Origin: Flavobacteriaceae bacterium
Lineage (GTDB): Bacteria > Bacteroidota > Bacteroidia > Flavobacteriales > Flavobacteriaceae
Length of the DNA: 64,000 bases
Direction: 5' to 3'
NCBI GenBank assembly: GCA_002719315.1
Contig: PBHD01000001.1
Coordinates: 241,085-305,084 of the forward strand
Shown here: piece after piece, positions 41,280 through 50,144 of the stretch
How the letters are laid out: the number at the start of each line of letters is the position of its first letter
Position numbering within the stretch: the first letter of the stretch is position 1
Program-made: the position numbers and the translations under genes
The notes under the pieces: generated by a model
What the model saw: the letters and a program-made list of their open reading frames with translations, nothing else
Told to the model about the DNA's origin: nothing
Databases searched by the model: none

Positions 41280-41726
41280 CTACTCATAATGTGCCCAAAC
41301 ACTTGATTTTCCATTAGAATCAATTGCAAAAACATCAAAGTTTGCTTTTTCATTATTAACTTCCATTCCTGGAACATTAATTCCTGCAGGCATTCCAGGA
41401 ACTGTCAAACCAATTATACCATCAGGAGCTTCTTTTAATAGTCTTTTAACATCTTGTGCAGGTACGTGACCTTCAATAAAATATCCTTTAATTAGAGCTG
41501 TATGGCAAGAAGCCAAATCAATTGGAAGACCAGCATTTATTTTAATGTCATACATGTTTGCATCCATGTTCTTTTCTAAAACAAAATCATTACTTTCCAT
41601 ATGCGAAATCCAATCATGACAACACCCACAGTCAGGAGATAAATAAACAATATCTTTTTTTTTGTCTACTGATTCTTTGCAAGAGAAAATAAAAACCAAA
41701 ATAATAAGTAAAGAATACTTTTTCAT
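41280..41726 (-). CDS. DUF411 family metal-binding-like lipoprotein
   Basis: Lipobox FIFSC; VYLSPDCGCCHDWISHMESN; LASCHTALIKGYFIEGHVPAQDVKRLLKE; GIIGLTVPGMPAGINVPGM. Confidence 0.88.
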   Translation of the reverse strand: MKKYSLLIILVFIFSCKESVDKKKDIVYLSPDCGCCHDWISHMESNDFVLEKNMDANMYDIKINAGLPIDLASCHTALIKGYFIEGHVPAQDVKRLLKEAPDGIIGLTVPGMPAGINVPGMEVNNEKANFDVFAIDSNGKSSVWAHYE

Positions 41727-41756
41727 CTCTGCAAAATTATAAAAAAATAACCAATT

Positions 41757-42383
41757 CTACTCTCCTCCACCAGCTCCTCCACCTCCATCCATTCCGCCCA
41801 TTCCAGAATCTCCATAATTGGCTCCAGAATCTCCAGCGTAAATTATTGCTGAATCATGTGAGTTTGATAAAGAATTTACATTAATTTGAAACTCATCTAA
41901 TATTGATGTGATTTTAGATGGGTTAAGAGAAAAAGGTAATTTTGTTTTATCAAAATTTTTAGTTGATTCATTAAAAACAAATGTTTTTTTCTTTGTAAAC
42001 AGAAAAAGTTTATTTGAGATTAAAGATAATTTTGGGGTGGCCCATGAAAAGGGAAGAGCCCCTCTATGTTTCTCCTCTCCATTAGATAAAGAAATCCAAT
42101 TAAATTTACCCCATTTGTCAATGAAATAAATTGAATTATCATTAATTAAAATATTATAAAAATGTTTTTTTATTGTCCATAAAACCTTTCCGTTATTAAA
42201 ATTTATTAATGAAGTCCAAACGGCCCATGTTGAAGAAAGAGTAGCAAAAACATGATCGTTTATTCTTGTCATACCCTTAATTTTTTTCTCAAATTTTATA
42301 CTCCACAAAATTTTTGATTTAGAAGTATCAAATTTAATTAAATCCTTATCCTCTGCTATTAATATAATCGAATCTGTTTTCAT
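41757..42383 (-). CDS. Uncharacterised protein with PQQ/beta-propeller-like repeats and a Gly-rich C-terminus
   Basis: Repeats LIKFDTSKSKILWSIKFEKK / LINFNNGKVLWTIKKH / WISLSNGEE; tail GDSGANYGDSGMGGMDGGGGAGGGE; no obvious signal peptide. Confidence 0.6.
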   Translation of the reverse strand: MKTDSIILIAEDKDLIKFDTSKSKILWSIKFEKKIKGMTRINDHVFATLSSTWAVWTSLINFNNGKVLWTIKKHFYNILINDNSIYFIDKWGKFNWISLSNGEEKHRGALPFSWATPKLSLISNKLFLFTKKKTFVFNESTKNFDKTKLPFSLNPSKITSILDEFQINVNSLSNSHDSAIIYAGDSGANYGDSGMGGMDGGGGAGGGE

Positions 42384-42387
42384 GTAA

Positions 42388-43092
42388 TTAGTTTTTAATT
42401 TCTATTTCGGATAAAATTAAAACTTCTTTATATGAATTTAAAATATCACTTAATTGTCTCTTATACATATTTGAATATAATTTAGCTTGAGATAATAATC
42501 CGTAAAATTGATTTGATAAATAATAAGGTTTATTAAAGATATAACTAGTTAAAGTTCTGTTACCATAAAATTTTCCCTCAAGTAAATTATAATCAAATCT
42601 TATTTTAAACCTTTGATAAGGGATGCTTCTAAAATTCAAATTAAAATTATCAATTTCAAGAGAAGTTGCATAATTTCTAGCTTTTTGATGATTATATATT
42701 TCTAATAAATTCGTCTTTAATTTTTTGCTTTTTATTAATTCAAATGTACCAGTAGAAATCATTTGATTAAAAACCCCTTCTTTAGGAAAAAAAGAAAAAC
42801 CAACCTCAATATCAATTAACTTATCAATTACCTGTTTATCATTAAGTATTTTATGATTTAAATCAATATCATTTTGCAAATCATTAATATAAGTTTCGGA
42901 TTTATAAAGTATTTCTAATAAACTTTCTATTTGACCTATATCTTCTTTAAGAACTTCTATTAAATCGCTTATATATTGATTTTTCTTTTCAAAATTTGAT
43001 CTTTGAATATTTAAATTACCTAGATAAAGTGACAATAAAACACTAGAAAATATTACAATACCTTCAAAAATATATTTCTTTAAAGACTTCAA
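42388..43092 (-). CDS. Uncharacterised membrane-anchored helical protein (DUF6090-like)
   Basis: N-terminal TM YIFEGIVIFSSVLLSLYLGN, then predicted helical region. Confidence 0.55.
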   Translation of the reverse strand: MKSLKKYIFEGIVIFSSVLLSLYLGNLNIQRSNFEKKNQYISDLIEVLKEDIGQIESLLEILYKSETYINDLQNDIDLNHKILNDKQVIDKLIDIEVGFSFFPKEGVFNQMISTGTFELIKSKKLKTNLLEIYNHQKARNYATSLEIDNFNLNFRSIPYQRFKIRFDYNLLEGKFYGNRTLTSYIFNKPYYLSNQFYGLLSQAKLYSNMYKRQLSDILNSYKEVLILSEIEIKN

Positions 43093-43124
43093 TATATAAT
43101 TTTATAAAAATTAAGTAAATTTAA

Positions 43125-43153
43125 AATAACCCTCTGTTTAGCAGAGGGTTATT
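43125..43153 (-). terminator. Hairpin, candidate terminator of the 43171..43860 gene
   Basis: AATAACCCTCTG-TTTAG-CAGAGGGTTATT (12-bp stem); on the minus strand followed by TTAAATTT. Confidence 0.65.
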
Positions 43154-43170
43154 ATATCATAAAATAAAAA

Positions 43171-43860
43171 TTAATTCCAAGATTTTACATTTCTCAATGT
43201 AATTGTTCCTAAATATTCTGAGGAGGAGCTAATTTTTTGTTGGAATTTAATAAAAGCAGCTTGTTCTTTTTCATTTCTTGGCCCCCAAGATAATGCAGAA
43301 GAATAATCTTTATGAGTAGTGTATATATAATGAGATTCTCCATTTGAACTTCCTCCATGACTAATTAAACCAACAGATAAATATCCGTCTTGAGGAAAAG
43401 ATCTAGCCAAAGAGCTAAATTCATTAACAAAAACTTGAGGATCTTCAACTCCAAATTGCCAAATTTGAGATATTGGATAGTTTCCTTTATCTAAATTCAT
43501 TCGCATTATGGTTGAACCAGATGTTATTGAAGTAATTTTTGAAAACTTCAACATATCTTGATTGTAGTTGTCATATACTTCTCCAGAGCGAAGTTCTCTG
43601 AGTTTCCCAAGATCTTCAGCAGATCCTGCAAAAGTCAAATAATGTGTAGTTTCATATCCTTCTGGTTTATACCAAACAGCATCAAGTGAAATTGCTACAC
43701 CCTCTGGTTTTTCAATACTCGTATAAAAAGCTTCAACAAGTTCTAAAACAAAACCAGAAGTTCCTTGATTAACTTTTAACCCTACCTGCTCCCAAACAAT
43801 ATTTTGAGCTGAAAGATTAATAGAAAAAGCTAATAAAAAAATAAATATAATTTTCTTCAT
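43171..43860 (-). CDS. Uncharacterised secreted protein
   Basis: Clear signal peptide MKKIIFIFLLAFSINLSAQ; no family recognised. Confidence 0.6.
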   Translation of the reverse strand: MKKIIFIFLLAFSINLSAQNIVWEQVGLKVNQGTSGFVLELVEAFYTSIEKPEGVAISLDAVWYKPEGYETTHYLTFAGSAEDLGKLRELRSGEVYDNYNQDMLKFSKITSITSGSTIMRMNLDKGNYPISQIWQFGVEDPQVFVNEFSSLARSFPQDGYLSVGLISHGGSSNGESHYIYTTHKDYSSALSWGPRNEKEQAAFIKFQQKISSSSEYLGTITLRNVKSWN

Positions 43861-43907
43861 TTTAAATTGATTTATAATTAAGTTATCAATGTAATAAAAA
43901 AAATTAA

Positions 43908-43931
43908 AACGGCTTGATTTCTCAAGCCGTT
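43908..43931 (-). terminator. Rho-independent terminator downstream of tRNA-His
   Basis: AACGGCTTGA-TTTC-TCAAGCCGTT (10-bp stem); minus-strand readout followed by a T-rich tract TTAATTTTTTTT. Confidence 0.82.
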
Positions 43932-43941
43932 AATCATATTG

Positions 43942-44016
43942 GGTGGAAGAGCGGTCTCGAACCGCCGACCTCCTGAACCACAACCAGGCGCTCTAACCAA
44001 CTGAGCTACAACCACC
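43942..44016 (-). tRNA. tRNA-His(GUG), including encoded G-1
   Basis: Minus strand G-GTGGTTG TAGCTCAG...CCTGG-TTGTGGT-TCAGG...GGCGG-TTCGAGA-CCGCT-CTTCCAC-C. Confidence 0.93.
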
Positions 44017-44083
44017 ATAAAAGTTGTCAAATTTAATTTATTTTTTAAAGAGGAAAAAATACTACAAAAAGAAAATTAATAAA

Positions 44084-44806
44084 CTATTTTAAAAAAGAGT
44101 TTAGATCACTTATAGATAAGATTTGCCTTGAATTAAAACCTTCTCCAGCTTCAGAATTAATCAACCTGCCCATATTTTTTGCCCTATAAGAAACACTTTC
44201 AATAAAATTTTTAGAACTTATGGGTGTTTCTTTTTCAGAACTATTTGGGTTAAATAATTGACTAGAATATGCTTTAACTGCATCTAATTTAATCTTTAAA
44301 TAACCACTAATATCAAAAATAAAGTCTGGTTTAACCTCATTCCATTGAATGTACTCTAAAACAATTTTTGGACGCCAAACTTCTTGTTTGTTATTATTAA
44401 AGTCAAAGGTTTCAATTTTTTCTAATCCACTTAGAAAACATGAATCATTTACCAAATTGCTTCCCTTTCCGTGATCAATATGTCTGTCCTCAGCAGGGTT
44501 ACACAAAACTATATCAGGTTTAAACTCTCTAATTTTAGATACAACAATTAACTGGCTTTTTTTATCATTTTTAAAAAAACCATCTTTTAAATCAAGATTT
44601 TCTCTATGATTAATTCCTAAAATTTTATTTGCTTTAGTTGATTCCTTATTTCTAATATCTATACTTCCTCGTGTTCCAAGTTCTCCCCTTGTAATGTCAA
44701 TTATGGCAACTTTTTTTTTTTGATTTAAAGATTTTGCTATGGTTCCGCCACAACCTAACTCTACATCATCTGGATGAGCTCCAAAAGCTAATATATCATA
44801 TTTCAT
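44084..44806 (-). CDS. bshB1: PIG-L family deacetylase, probable bacillithiol biosynthesis deacetylase BshB1
   Basis: DILAFGAHPDDVELGCGGTIAK; DITRGELGTRGS; NPAEDRHIDHGKGSNLV. Confidence 0.87.
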   Translation of the reverse strand: MKYDILAFGAHPDDVELGCGGTIAKSLNQKKKVAIIDITRGELGTRGSIDIRNKESTKANKILGINHRENLDLKDGFFKNDKKSQLIVVSKIREFKPDIVLCNPAEDRHIDHGKGSNLVNDSCFLSGLEKIETFDFNNNKQEVWRPKIVLEYIQWNEVKPDFIFDISGYLKIKLDAVKAYSSQLFNPNSSEKETPISSKNFIESVSYRAKNMGRLINSEAGEGFNSRQILSISDLNSFLK

Positions 44807-45948
44807 AAACTCTTTTTTATGGCTTGAGACAAATCATTTTTTAAATCTCCAAAAGATTCTATTCCAGATGAAAATCTAATCATTTGATCATTTATTCCTT
44901 GTTCTTTTCTTTCAATATCAGTAAGCAATGAATGAGAAGTTAATTTCGGGCTTAAAACAGTGCTTTCTACTCCAGCCAAACTCATTGAAGGTTTTATAAT
45001 CTTAAGTGAGTTTAAAAATTTTTTAACCTTTATTTTCTTATTTAAGTCAAAAGTTAACATCCCTCCAAAACCTTTCATTTGGCCCTTTGCTAATTCATAA
45101 TCTGGATGATCCTTTAATCCTGGGTAATAAACTTTGTCAATACAACTATGAGATTTCAAAAATTCTGCCAATTTTATCGCATTATTATTTTGAGCTCTAA
45201 CTCTTAAATATAAAGTTTTAATACTTCTTTCTAAAAGCCAAACGGTATAATCACTTAAATTTCCACCTAAATTTTTAGCTGATTGAAAAATTTTATCAAT
45301 TTTATTCTTTTTACTTACTACTACACCTGCGCAAATATCACTATGACCTCCTAAATATTTTGTTGCACTATGAATAACTATATCAATTCCAAATAAAATA
45401 GGATTTTGATTAACAGGGCTAGCAAAAGTATTATCAATCATTGACCACAAATTATTAGATTTAGCAATTAACCCTATTTTTTTTAAATCAACTATTTTTA
45501 GTAATGGATTGCTTGGTGTTTCAATAAAAATACCTTTTGTATTATTTTTAATTTCTTTTTGAAAAGATTCGATTTCAAGACTTTTAGTGAAACTATATTC
45601 TATTTTATACTTTGGAAATTCTTTTTTGATAAAATTTCTTGTCCCACCATACAAATCTCCTTGAACTATTAAATGATCTCCAGAATTTAAATTTGAAAAT
45701 AATGAAGTACTTATTGCCGCCATACCTGAACTGAAAATTAATCCAGTTTCAGCATGCTCAAGTGATGAGATTTTTTTTACTAATGCCCTTTGATTAGGTG
45801 TATTAAAATATCTAGGGTATTGTTTAACATCAACGTTATCAAAAGCGTACGAGGTTGACATAAATAAAGGAGATGTAGATCCTTTAAATTGAATGTCTTT
45901 AATTTCTCCTTCATGAACGCACAAAGTTTTAAATTTTTTTTTACTCAT
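44803..45948 (-). CDS. Trans-sulfuration PLP enzyme (cystathionine gamma-synthase/lyase family)
   Basis: YPRYFNTPNQRALVKKISSLEHAETGLIFSSGMAAIS; IDNTFASPVNQNPI; HSATKYLGGHSDICAGVV. Confidence 0.9.
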   Translation of the reverse strand: MSKKKFKTLCVHEGEIKDIQFKGSTSPLFMSTSYAFDNVDVKQYPRYFNTPNQRALVKKISSLEHAETGLIFSSGMAAISTSLFSNLNSGDHLIVQGDLYGGTRNFIKKEFPKYKIEYSFTKSLEIESFQKEIKNNTKGIFIETPSNPLLKIVDLKKIGLIAKSNNLWSMIDNTFASPVNQNPILFGIDIVIHSATKYLGGHSDICAGVVVSKKNKIDKIFQSAKNLGGNLSDYTVWLLERSIKTLYLRVRAQNNNAIKLAEFLKSHSCIDKVYYPGLKDHPDYELAKGQMKGFGGMLTFDLNKKIKVKKFLNSLKIIKPSMSLAGVESTVLSPKLTSHSLLTDIERKEQGINDQMIRFSSGIESFGDLKNDLSQAIKKSL

Positions 45949-45961
45949 GACTTAAATTTAA

Positions 45962-46534
45962 TTAATTTAAAATCCAATCAATAATTGTCTTGTCATCAGG
46001 TTGAATCCTGGGGGAAATCACTCTATTTAACTTACCATCTTCATCTAATAAATATTTTTGAAAATTCCATGTAACTCTCGAGTCTAAAACACCGTTTTTT
46101 TCTTTTTCGGTTAAAAATTTATAAACCGGGTGTTTATCACCACCTATAACTGATATTTTACTCATCATTGGAAAAGAAACACCATAATTAGATTTACAAA
46201 AACTAGAAATTTCTTCATTTGAGCCAGGTTCTTGAAATAAAAAATTATTGGACGGAAATCCTATTATTATAAATTTCTCATTACCATATTTTTCAAATAA
46301 AGATTGGAGCTTTTCATATTGAGGTGTTAACCCACATTTTGAAGCTGTATTAACTATCATGATTTTTTTACCTTTTAGAGAGGAAAAATCAAAACTATCC
46401 CCATAAATGTCTTCAACTTTAAATTGATGTATAGAATTCTCCATAGTTACTTGTGAATTTAAAATATTAATAAAAAACAAAACTGTAATTAAATAAATCA
46501 TTTTATGAAATTTAAATTTTTGCAAATATCTCAA
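45962..46534 (-). CDS. Glutathione peroxidase family protein
   Basis: KIMIVNTASKCGLTPQYEKLQSLFEKY; IIGFPSNNFLFQEPGSNEEI; VTWNFQKYLLDEDG. Likely real start at Met 46501. Confidence 0.9.
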   Translation of the reverse strand: MRYLQKFKFHKMIYLITVLFFINILNSQVTMENSIHQFKVEDIYGDSFDFSSLKGKKIMIVNTASKCGLTPQYEKLQSLFEKYGNEKFIIIGFPSNNFLFQEPGSNEEISSFCKSNYGVSFPMMSKISVIGGDKHPVYKFLTEKEKNGVLDSRVTWNFQKYLLDEDGKLNRVISPRIQPDDKTIIDWILN

Positions 46535-46560
46535 TTTTAATGATTATAATAAATAAAATT

Positions 46561-46842
46561 TCAGCTAATTTCTGCGGAAAGACCTGCGTCCAAGAGAGCA
46601 GAACAAATAGGAACCAATTCTTCTAAAGAACCTGTTTTTACAACACATTTTCCTGAAAAATGTACAATATAGGCACATTGCTCTGCTTGCTGATATGAGT
46701 GTTTACAAACTTTTACTAAAGTTTCAATAACATGCTGAAAAGTATTAACGTCATCGTTATAAAGAATTATTTGATGTTTTTCAACGTCTTTTATTAAAAC
46801 ATCTTCATCTAGAACAGGATTTATTTTTTCTTTTTTACTCAC
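46561..46842 (-). CDS. clpS: ATP-dependent Clp protease adaptor ClpS
   Basis: HQIILYNDDVNTFQHVIETLVKVCKHSYQQAEQCAYIVHFSGKCVVKTGS. Confidence 0.93.
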   Translation of the reverse strand: MSKKEKINPVLDEDVLIKDVEKHQIILYNDDVNTFQHVIETLVKVCKHSYQQAEQCAYIVHFSGKCVVKTGSLEELVPICSALLDAGLSAEIS

Positions 46843-46878
46843 TCTAAAATAATGATCTTTAAACTTTAATATTTTATA

Positions 46879-47628
46879 TTAAAAAGAATTAATTATCTCT
46901 ATGAAATCGTTATGATTTAATGAAGCTCCTCCAATTAGACCTCCGTCCACATCAGGTTGAGAGAAAATTTCAGATGCATTATTTGGTTTCACACTTCCTC
47001 CATACAAAATAGGAACTGTATTTGAAATTTTTGATCCATAATTTATCTTAACCCAATTTCTTACATGAAAATGCATCTCTTGTGCTTGTTTAGGAGTTGC
47101 ATTTTCTCCAGTTCCAATTGCCCAAACTGGCTCGTAAGCTAGAATAATATTTTCCCAATCTGATTTTTTTAAATCTAGCAATGTATTGGAAAGTTGGTTG
47201 TTAACAAGCTCAAATTGTTGATTATTCTCTCTATCGTTTATTTTCTCTCCAAAACAAAAAATTATTTTTAACTTATTATTTAATGCATTATTTATTTTTT
47301 TCTTAAGCATATTGTCTGTTTCATTATAAATAGATCTTCTTTCAGAATGACCTATTATTGATCTTGAAACACCAATACTTTTTAACATTGAGGATGAAAC
47401 CTCACCTGTAAAAGCACCTTTTTCTGATTCATTCACGTTTTGAGCTATTACCTCTATTTTTGAATCACTTAAATATATTACACTATTTTGAAGATTTGTA
47501 AATGATGGAGAAACCATTATGGCTACATCATTGTTAAAATCATATTTTATCAGTTTATTTAATAAAGTCTTTGTCTCGAATGAATCATTGTTCATCTTCC
47601 AATTACCTATAACAATTTTTTTTCTCAT
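46879..47628 (-). CDS. tpiA: Triosephosphate isomerase
   Basis: IVIGNWKMNND; AQNVNESEKGAFTGEVSSSML; IIGHSERR; LAYEPVWAIGTG; ILYGGSVKPNNA. Confidence 0.96.
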   Translation of the reverse strand: MRKKIVIGNWKMNNDSFETKTLLNKLIKYDFNNDVAIMVSPSFTNLQNSVIYLSDSKIEVIAQNVNESEKGAFTGEVSSSMLKSIGVSRSIIGHSERRSIYNETDNMLKKKINNALNNKLKIIFCFGEKINDRENNQQFELVNNQLSNTLLDLKKSDWENIILAYEPVWAIGTGENATPKQAQEMHFHVRNWVKINYGSKISNTVPILYGGSVKPNNASEIFSQPDVDGGLIGGASLNHNDFIEIINSF

Positions 47629-47629
47629 A

Positions 47630-48706
47630 TCAATAGTATTTAATTCTTGGATCTAGATATAAATGAGTAATATCAACTAAAATATTAATAATTATAAAAA
47701 GAAATGCAATAATAAAAGTTGATCCCATAATAACAGGAATATCCATATGATTTAAAGCGAAAATAATTTCTTTCCCTAAGCCATTCCAACCAAAAATATA
47801 CTCAACAAAAACTGATCCTGCTAAAAGTGAAGCAAACCACCCTGAAAGAACAGTTATAACCGGATTCAATGAGTTTTTTAAAGAATGACTATAAATTATC
47901 TTAAACATAGAAAGGCCTTTGGCTTTTGCAGTTCTTATATATTCTTGATTTAAAACATTTATTAAACTAGTCCTCATTAATTGAATAATAACAGAAAGAG
48001 GTCTTATTCCCAAAACAAAAGCTGGTAAAATCAAGTTTTTCAATTTTAATTCTTCAACTTCTCCGTAATCATCTAACTCAAATAAACTTCCAGTCATATT
48101 TAAGTTTGTATAATCAGTTAAAATATATCCAAAAAACCAAGAAAATAAAATAGCACTAAAAAAAGAAGGCATACTCATTCCGATAGTACAAATAAACTGC
48201 AATAATTTATCAGTTAAGTTTTGTTTGTTAAGAGCAGAAATAATTCCTAAAAAAATTCCACAAATTGTAGCAATTATAATAGATGCTATTGCTAAAACAA
48301 ATGTGTTAGGTAAGGTTTCTTTTATTATATCAAAAACTGGTTTGCCTGATTTTTGATAAGAGGTTCTTAAGTAAGGAACTTTTAGGATTAAAAAATAGCC
48401 ATATGACGAAAAAAAAACTAATCCATTGTATTTATTTTTATCATAATAATTAAAATCTTTAATATCATTTGTATGAATAGATATAGGAGACAAATCATTC
48501 AAATAAAAAAAATACTGTTTTTCTATTGGTAAGTCGAATCCAAATTTTTTTTCAATATTTTTAATTTGTTCTTTATTTTCTATTTGACCTAACATCATTT
48601 GAGCTGGATCAGAAGGGATTATATTAAATAGAAAAAAAATTATTGTTACAACACCAAAAATTGCTAAAAATATGTTTAAAACCCTTTTAAATAAAAAATT
48701 TATCAT
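47630..48706 (-). CDS. ABC transporter permease (DppB-like)
   Basis: LFKRVLNIFLAIFGVVTIIFFLFNIIPSDPAQMMLG; RTAKAKGLSMFKIIYSHSLKNSLNPVITVL. Confidence 0.9.
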   Translation of the reverse strand: MINFLFKRVLNIFLAIFGVVTIIFFLFNIIPSDPAQMMLGQIENKEQIKNIEKKFGFDLPIEKQYFFYLNDLSPISIHTNDIKDFNYYDKNKYNGLVFFSSYGYFLILKVPYLRTSYQKSGKPVFDIIKETLPNTFVLAIASIIIATICGIFLGIISALNKQNLTDKLLQFICTIGMSMPSFFSAILFSWFFGYILTDYTNLNMTGSLFELDDYGEVEELKLKNLILPAFVLGIRPLSVIIQLMRTSLINVLNQEYIRTAKAKGLSMFKIIYSHSLKNSLNPVITVLSGWFASLLAGSVFVEYIFGWNGLGKEIIFALNHMDIPVIMGSTFIIAFLFIIINILVDITHLYLDPRIKYY

Positions 48707-49239
48707 TCGCCAAGTAAAATTAATGCGAAAACTGAATAATTAATAATATCCTGATAATTTGCTTCAATTCCCTCACTAATAATGGTCTTACCTTTATTAT
48801 CTTCAATTTGTTTAACTCTTAATAATTTTTGTATAATCAAATCAGTTAAAGAGCTAACTCTCATTTCTCTCCATGCTTCACCATAATCATAATTTTTTTT
48901 TAACATCAAATCGTAGGTGCTTTTAATTTTTTTATCATAAATTTTTAGTGCTTCAGAAATATTTATATCAGGTTGTTCAACAATACCCTTTTCAATTTGA
49001 ATTAGAGCCATAATAGAGTAATTTACTATTCCAATAAACTCTGAATTTATTCCTTCATCTATTTTTTGATCAATATTTTTTTGAATACTTCTAATTCTTT
49101 GAGCCTTAATAAAAATTTGATCTGTCAAAGAAGACATTCTAAGTATTCTCCATGCTGAACCATAATCTTTCATTTTTTTTTCAAACAACAATCTTGATTT
49201 ATAAATTATTTTCTGATACTGATCTTTTGTTGATTCCAT
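48703..49239 (-). CDS. DUF1599-type protein with two tandem copies of the domain
   Basis: KMKDYGSAWRILRMSSLTDQIFIKAQRI and KNYDYGEAWREMRVSSLTDLIIQKLLRV are an internal duplication. Confidence 0.82.
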   Translation of the reverse strand: MESTKDQYQKIIYKSRLLFEKKMKDYGSAWRILRMSSLTDQIFIKAQRIRSIQKNIDQKIDEGINSEFIGIVNYSIMALIQIEKGIVEQPDINISEALKIYDKKIKSTYDLMLKKNYDYGEAWREMRVSSLTDLIIQKLLRVKQIEDNKGKTIISEGIEANYQDIINYSVFALILLGE

Positions 49240-49313
49240 TTAATATTAAATTTGCATAAATTTCGTTTTTATTTTTTAAGTACCGTTAACTAATATAAAT
49301 ATTTTAAAAAAAA

Positions 49314-50144
49314 TTGGATAATTTATCTTTAAATATCAAAGGAAAACTAGTTGATTTAAAAAAACCAAAAATTATGGGGATTTTAAATCTTAGTAGAGAT
49401 TCCTTCTATGATGGCGGTAAGTATAGTTCAAAAGATAAAGCACTAAAACAAACTGAAAAAATGTTTAATGAAGGTGCTGATATAATTGACATAGGAGCTT
49501 TTACGAGTAAACCTGGAAGTGTATTACTCTCTGCTGAAAAAGAAAAACAGATTTTATTTCCTATTCTTGAAGCGTTAACAAATGAATTTCCAGAGTCATT
49601 TTTTTCAATAGACACATTTAGAAGTGAAATAGCAAAAATTTCAATTGAAATTGGAGCAAGTATAATTAATGATATATCTGGAGGTAAATTTGATAAAAAG
49701 ATGTTTGAAGTTATAGCAAAAAATAAAGTTCCCTATGTAATGATGCACATGAAAGGAACTCCCATGACAATGCAATTAAACCCTGAATATAAAAATGTTG
49801 TGATTGATGTTTTAAACTTTTTTGTTAAACAAGTTAAAATAGCTCAGGATATTGGAGTAACAGATATAATTATTGATCCTGGTTTTGGCTTTGGAAAATC
49901 TTTAGATCACAATTTTGAGTTATTAAAAGGGCTAAATTTATTTAAGAAAATCAGTTGTCCAATTTTAATTGGTTTGTCCAGAAAGTCAATGATATATAAT
50001 ATATTGAATGGAAATCCTAATAAGTCATTAAATGGAACTACAATCCTTAACACTTTTGCCCTAATCAATGGAGCTAACATAATTAGGGTTCATGATGTAA
50101 AAGAAGCAAAAGAATGCATTACATTGTGTGAATATTTGTATTAG
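49314..50144 (+). CDS. folP: Dihydropteroate synthase
   Basis: IMGILNLSRDSFYDGG; GADIIDIGAFTSKPG; INDISGGKFD; IIDPGFGFGKS; ILIGLSRKSMI. TTG start. Confidence 0.94.
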   Translation: MDNLSLNIKGKLVDLKKPKIMGILNLSRDSFYDGGKYSSKDKALKQTEKMFNEGADIIDIGAFTSKPGSVLLSAEKEKQILFPILEALTNEFPESFFSIDTFRSEIAKISIEIGASIINDISGGKFDKKMFEVIAKNKVPYVMMHMKGTPMTMQLNPEYKNVVIDVLNFFVKQVKIAQDIGVTDIIIDPGFGFGKSLDHNFELLKGLNLFKKISCPILIGLSRKSMIYNILNGNPNKSLNGTTILNTFALINGANIIRVHDVKEAKECITLCEYLY

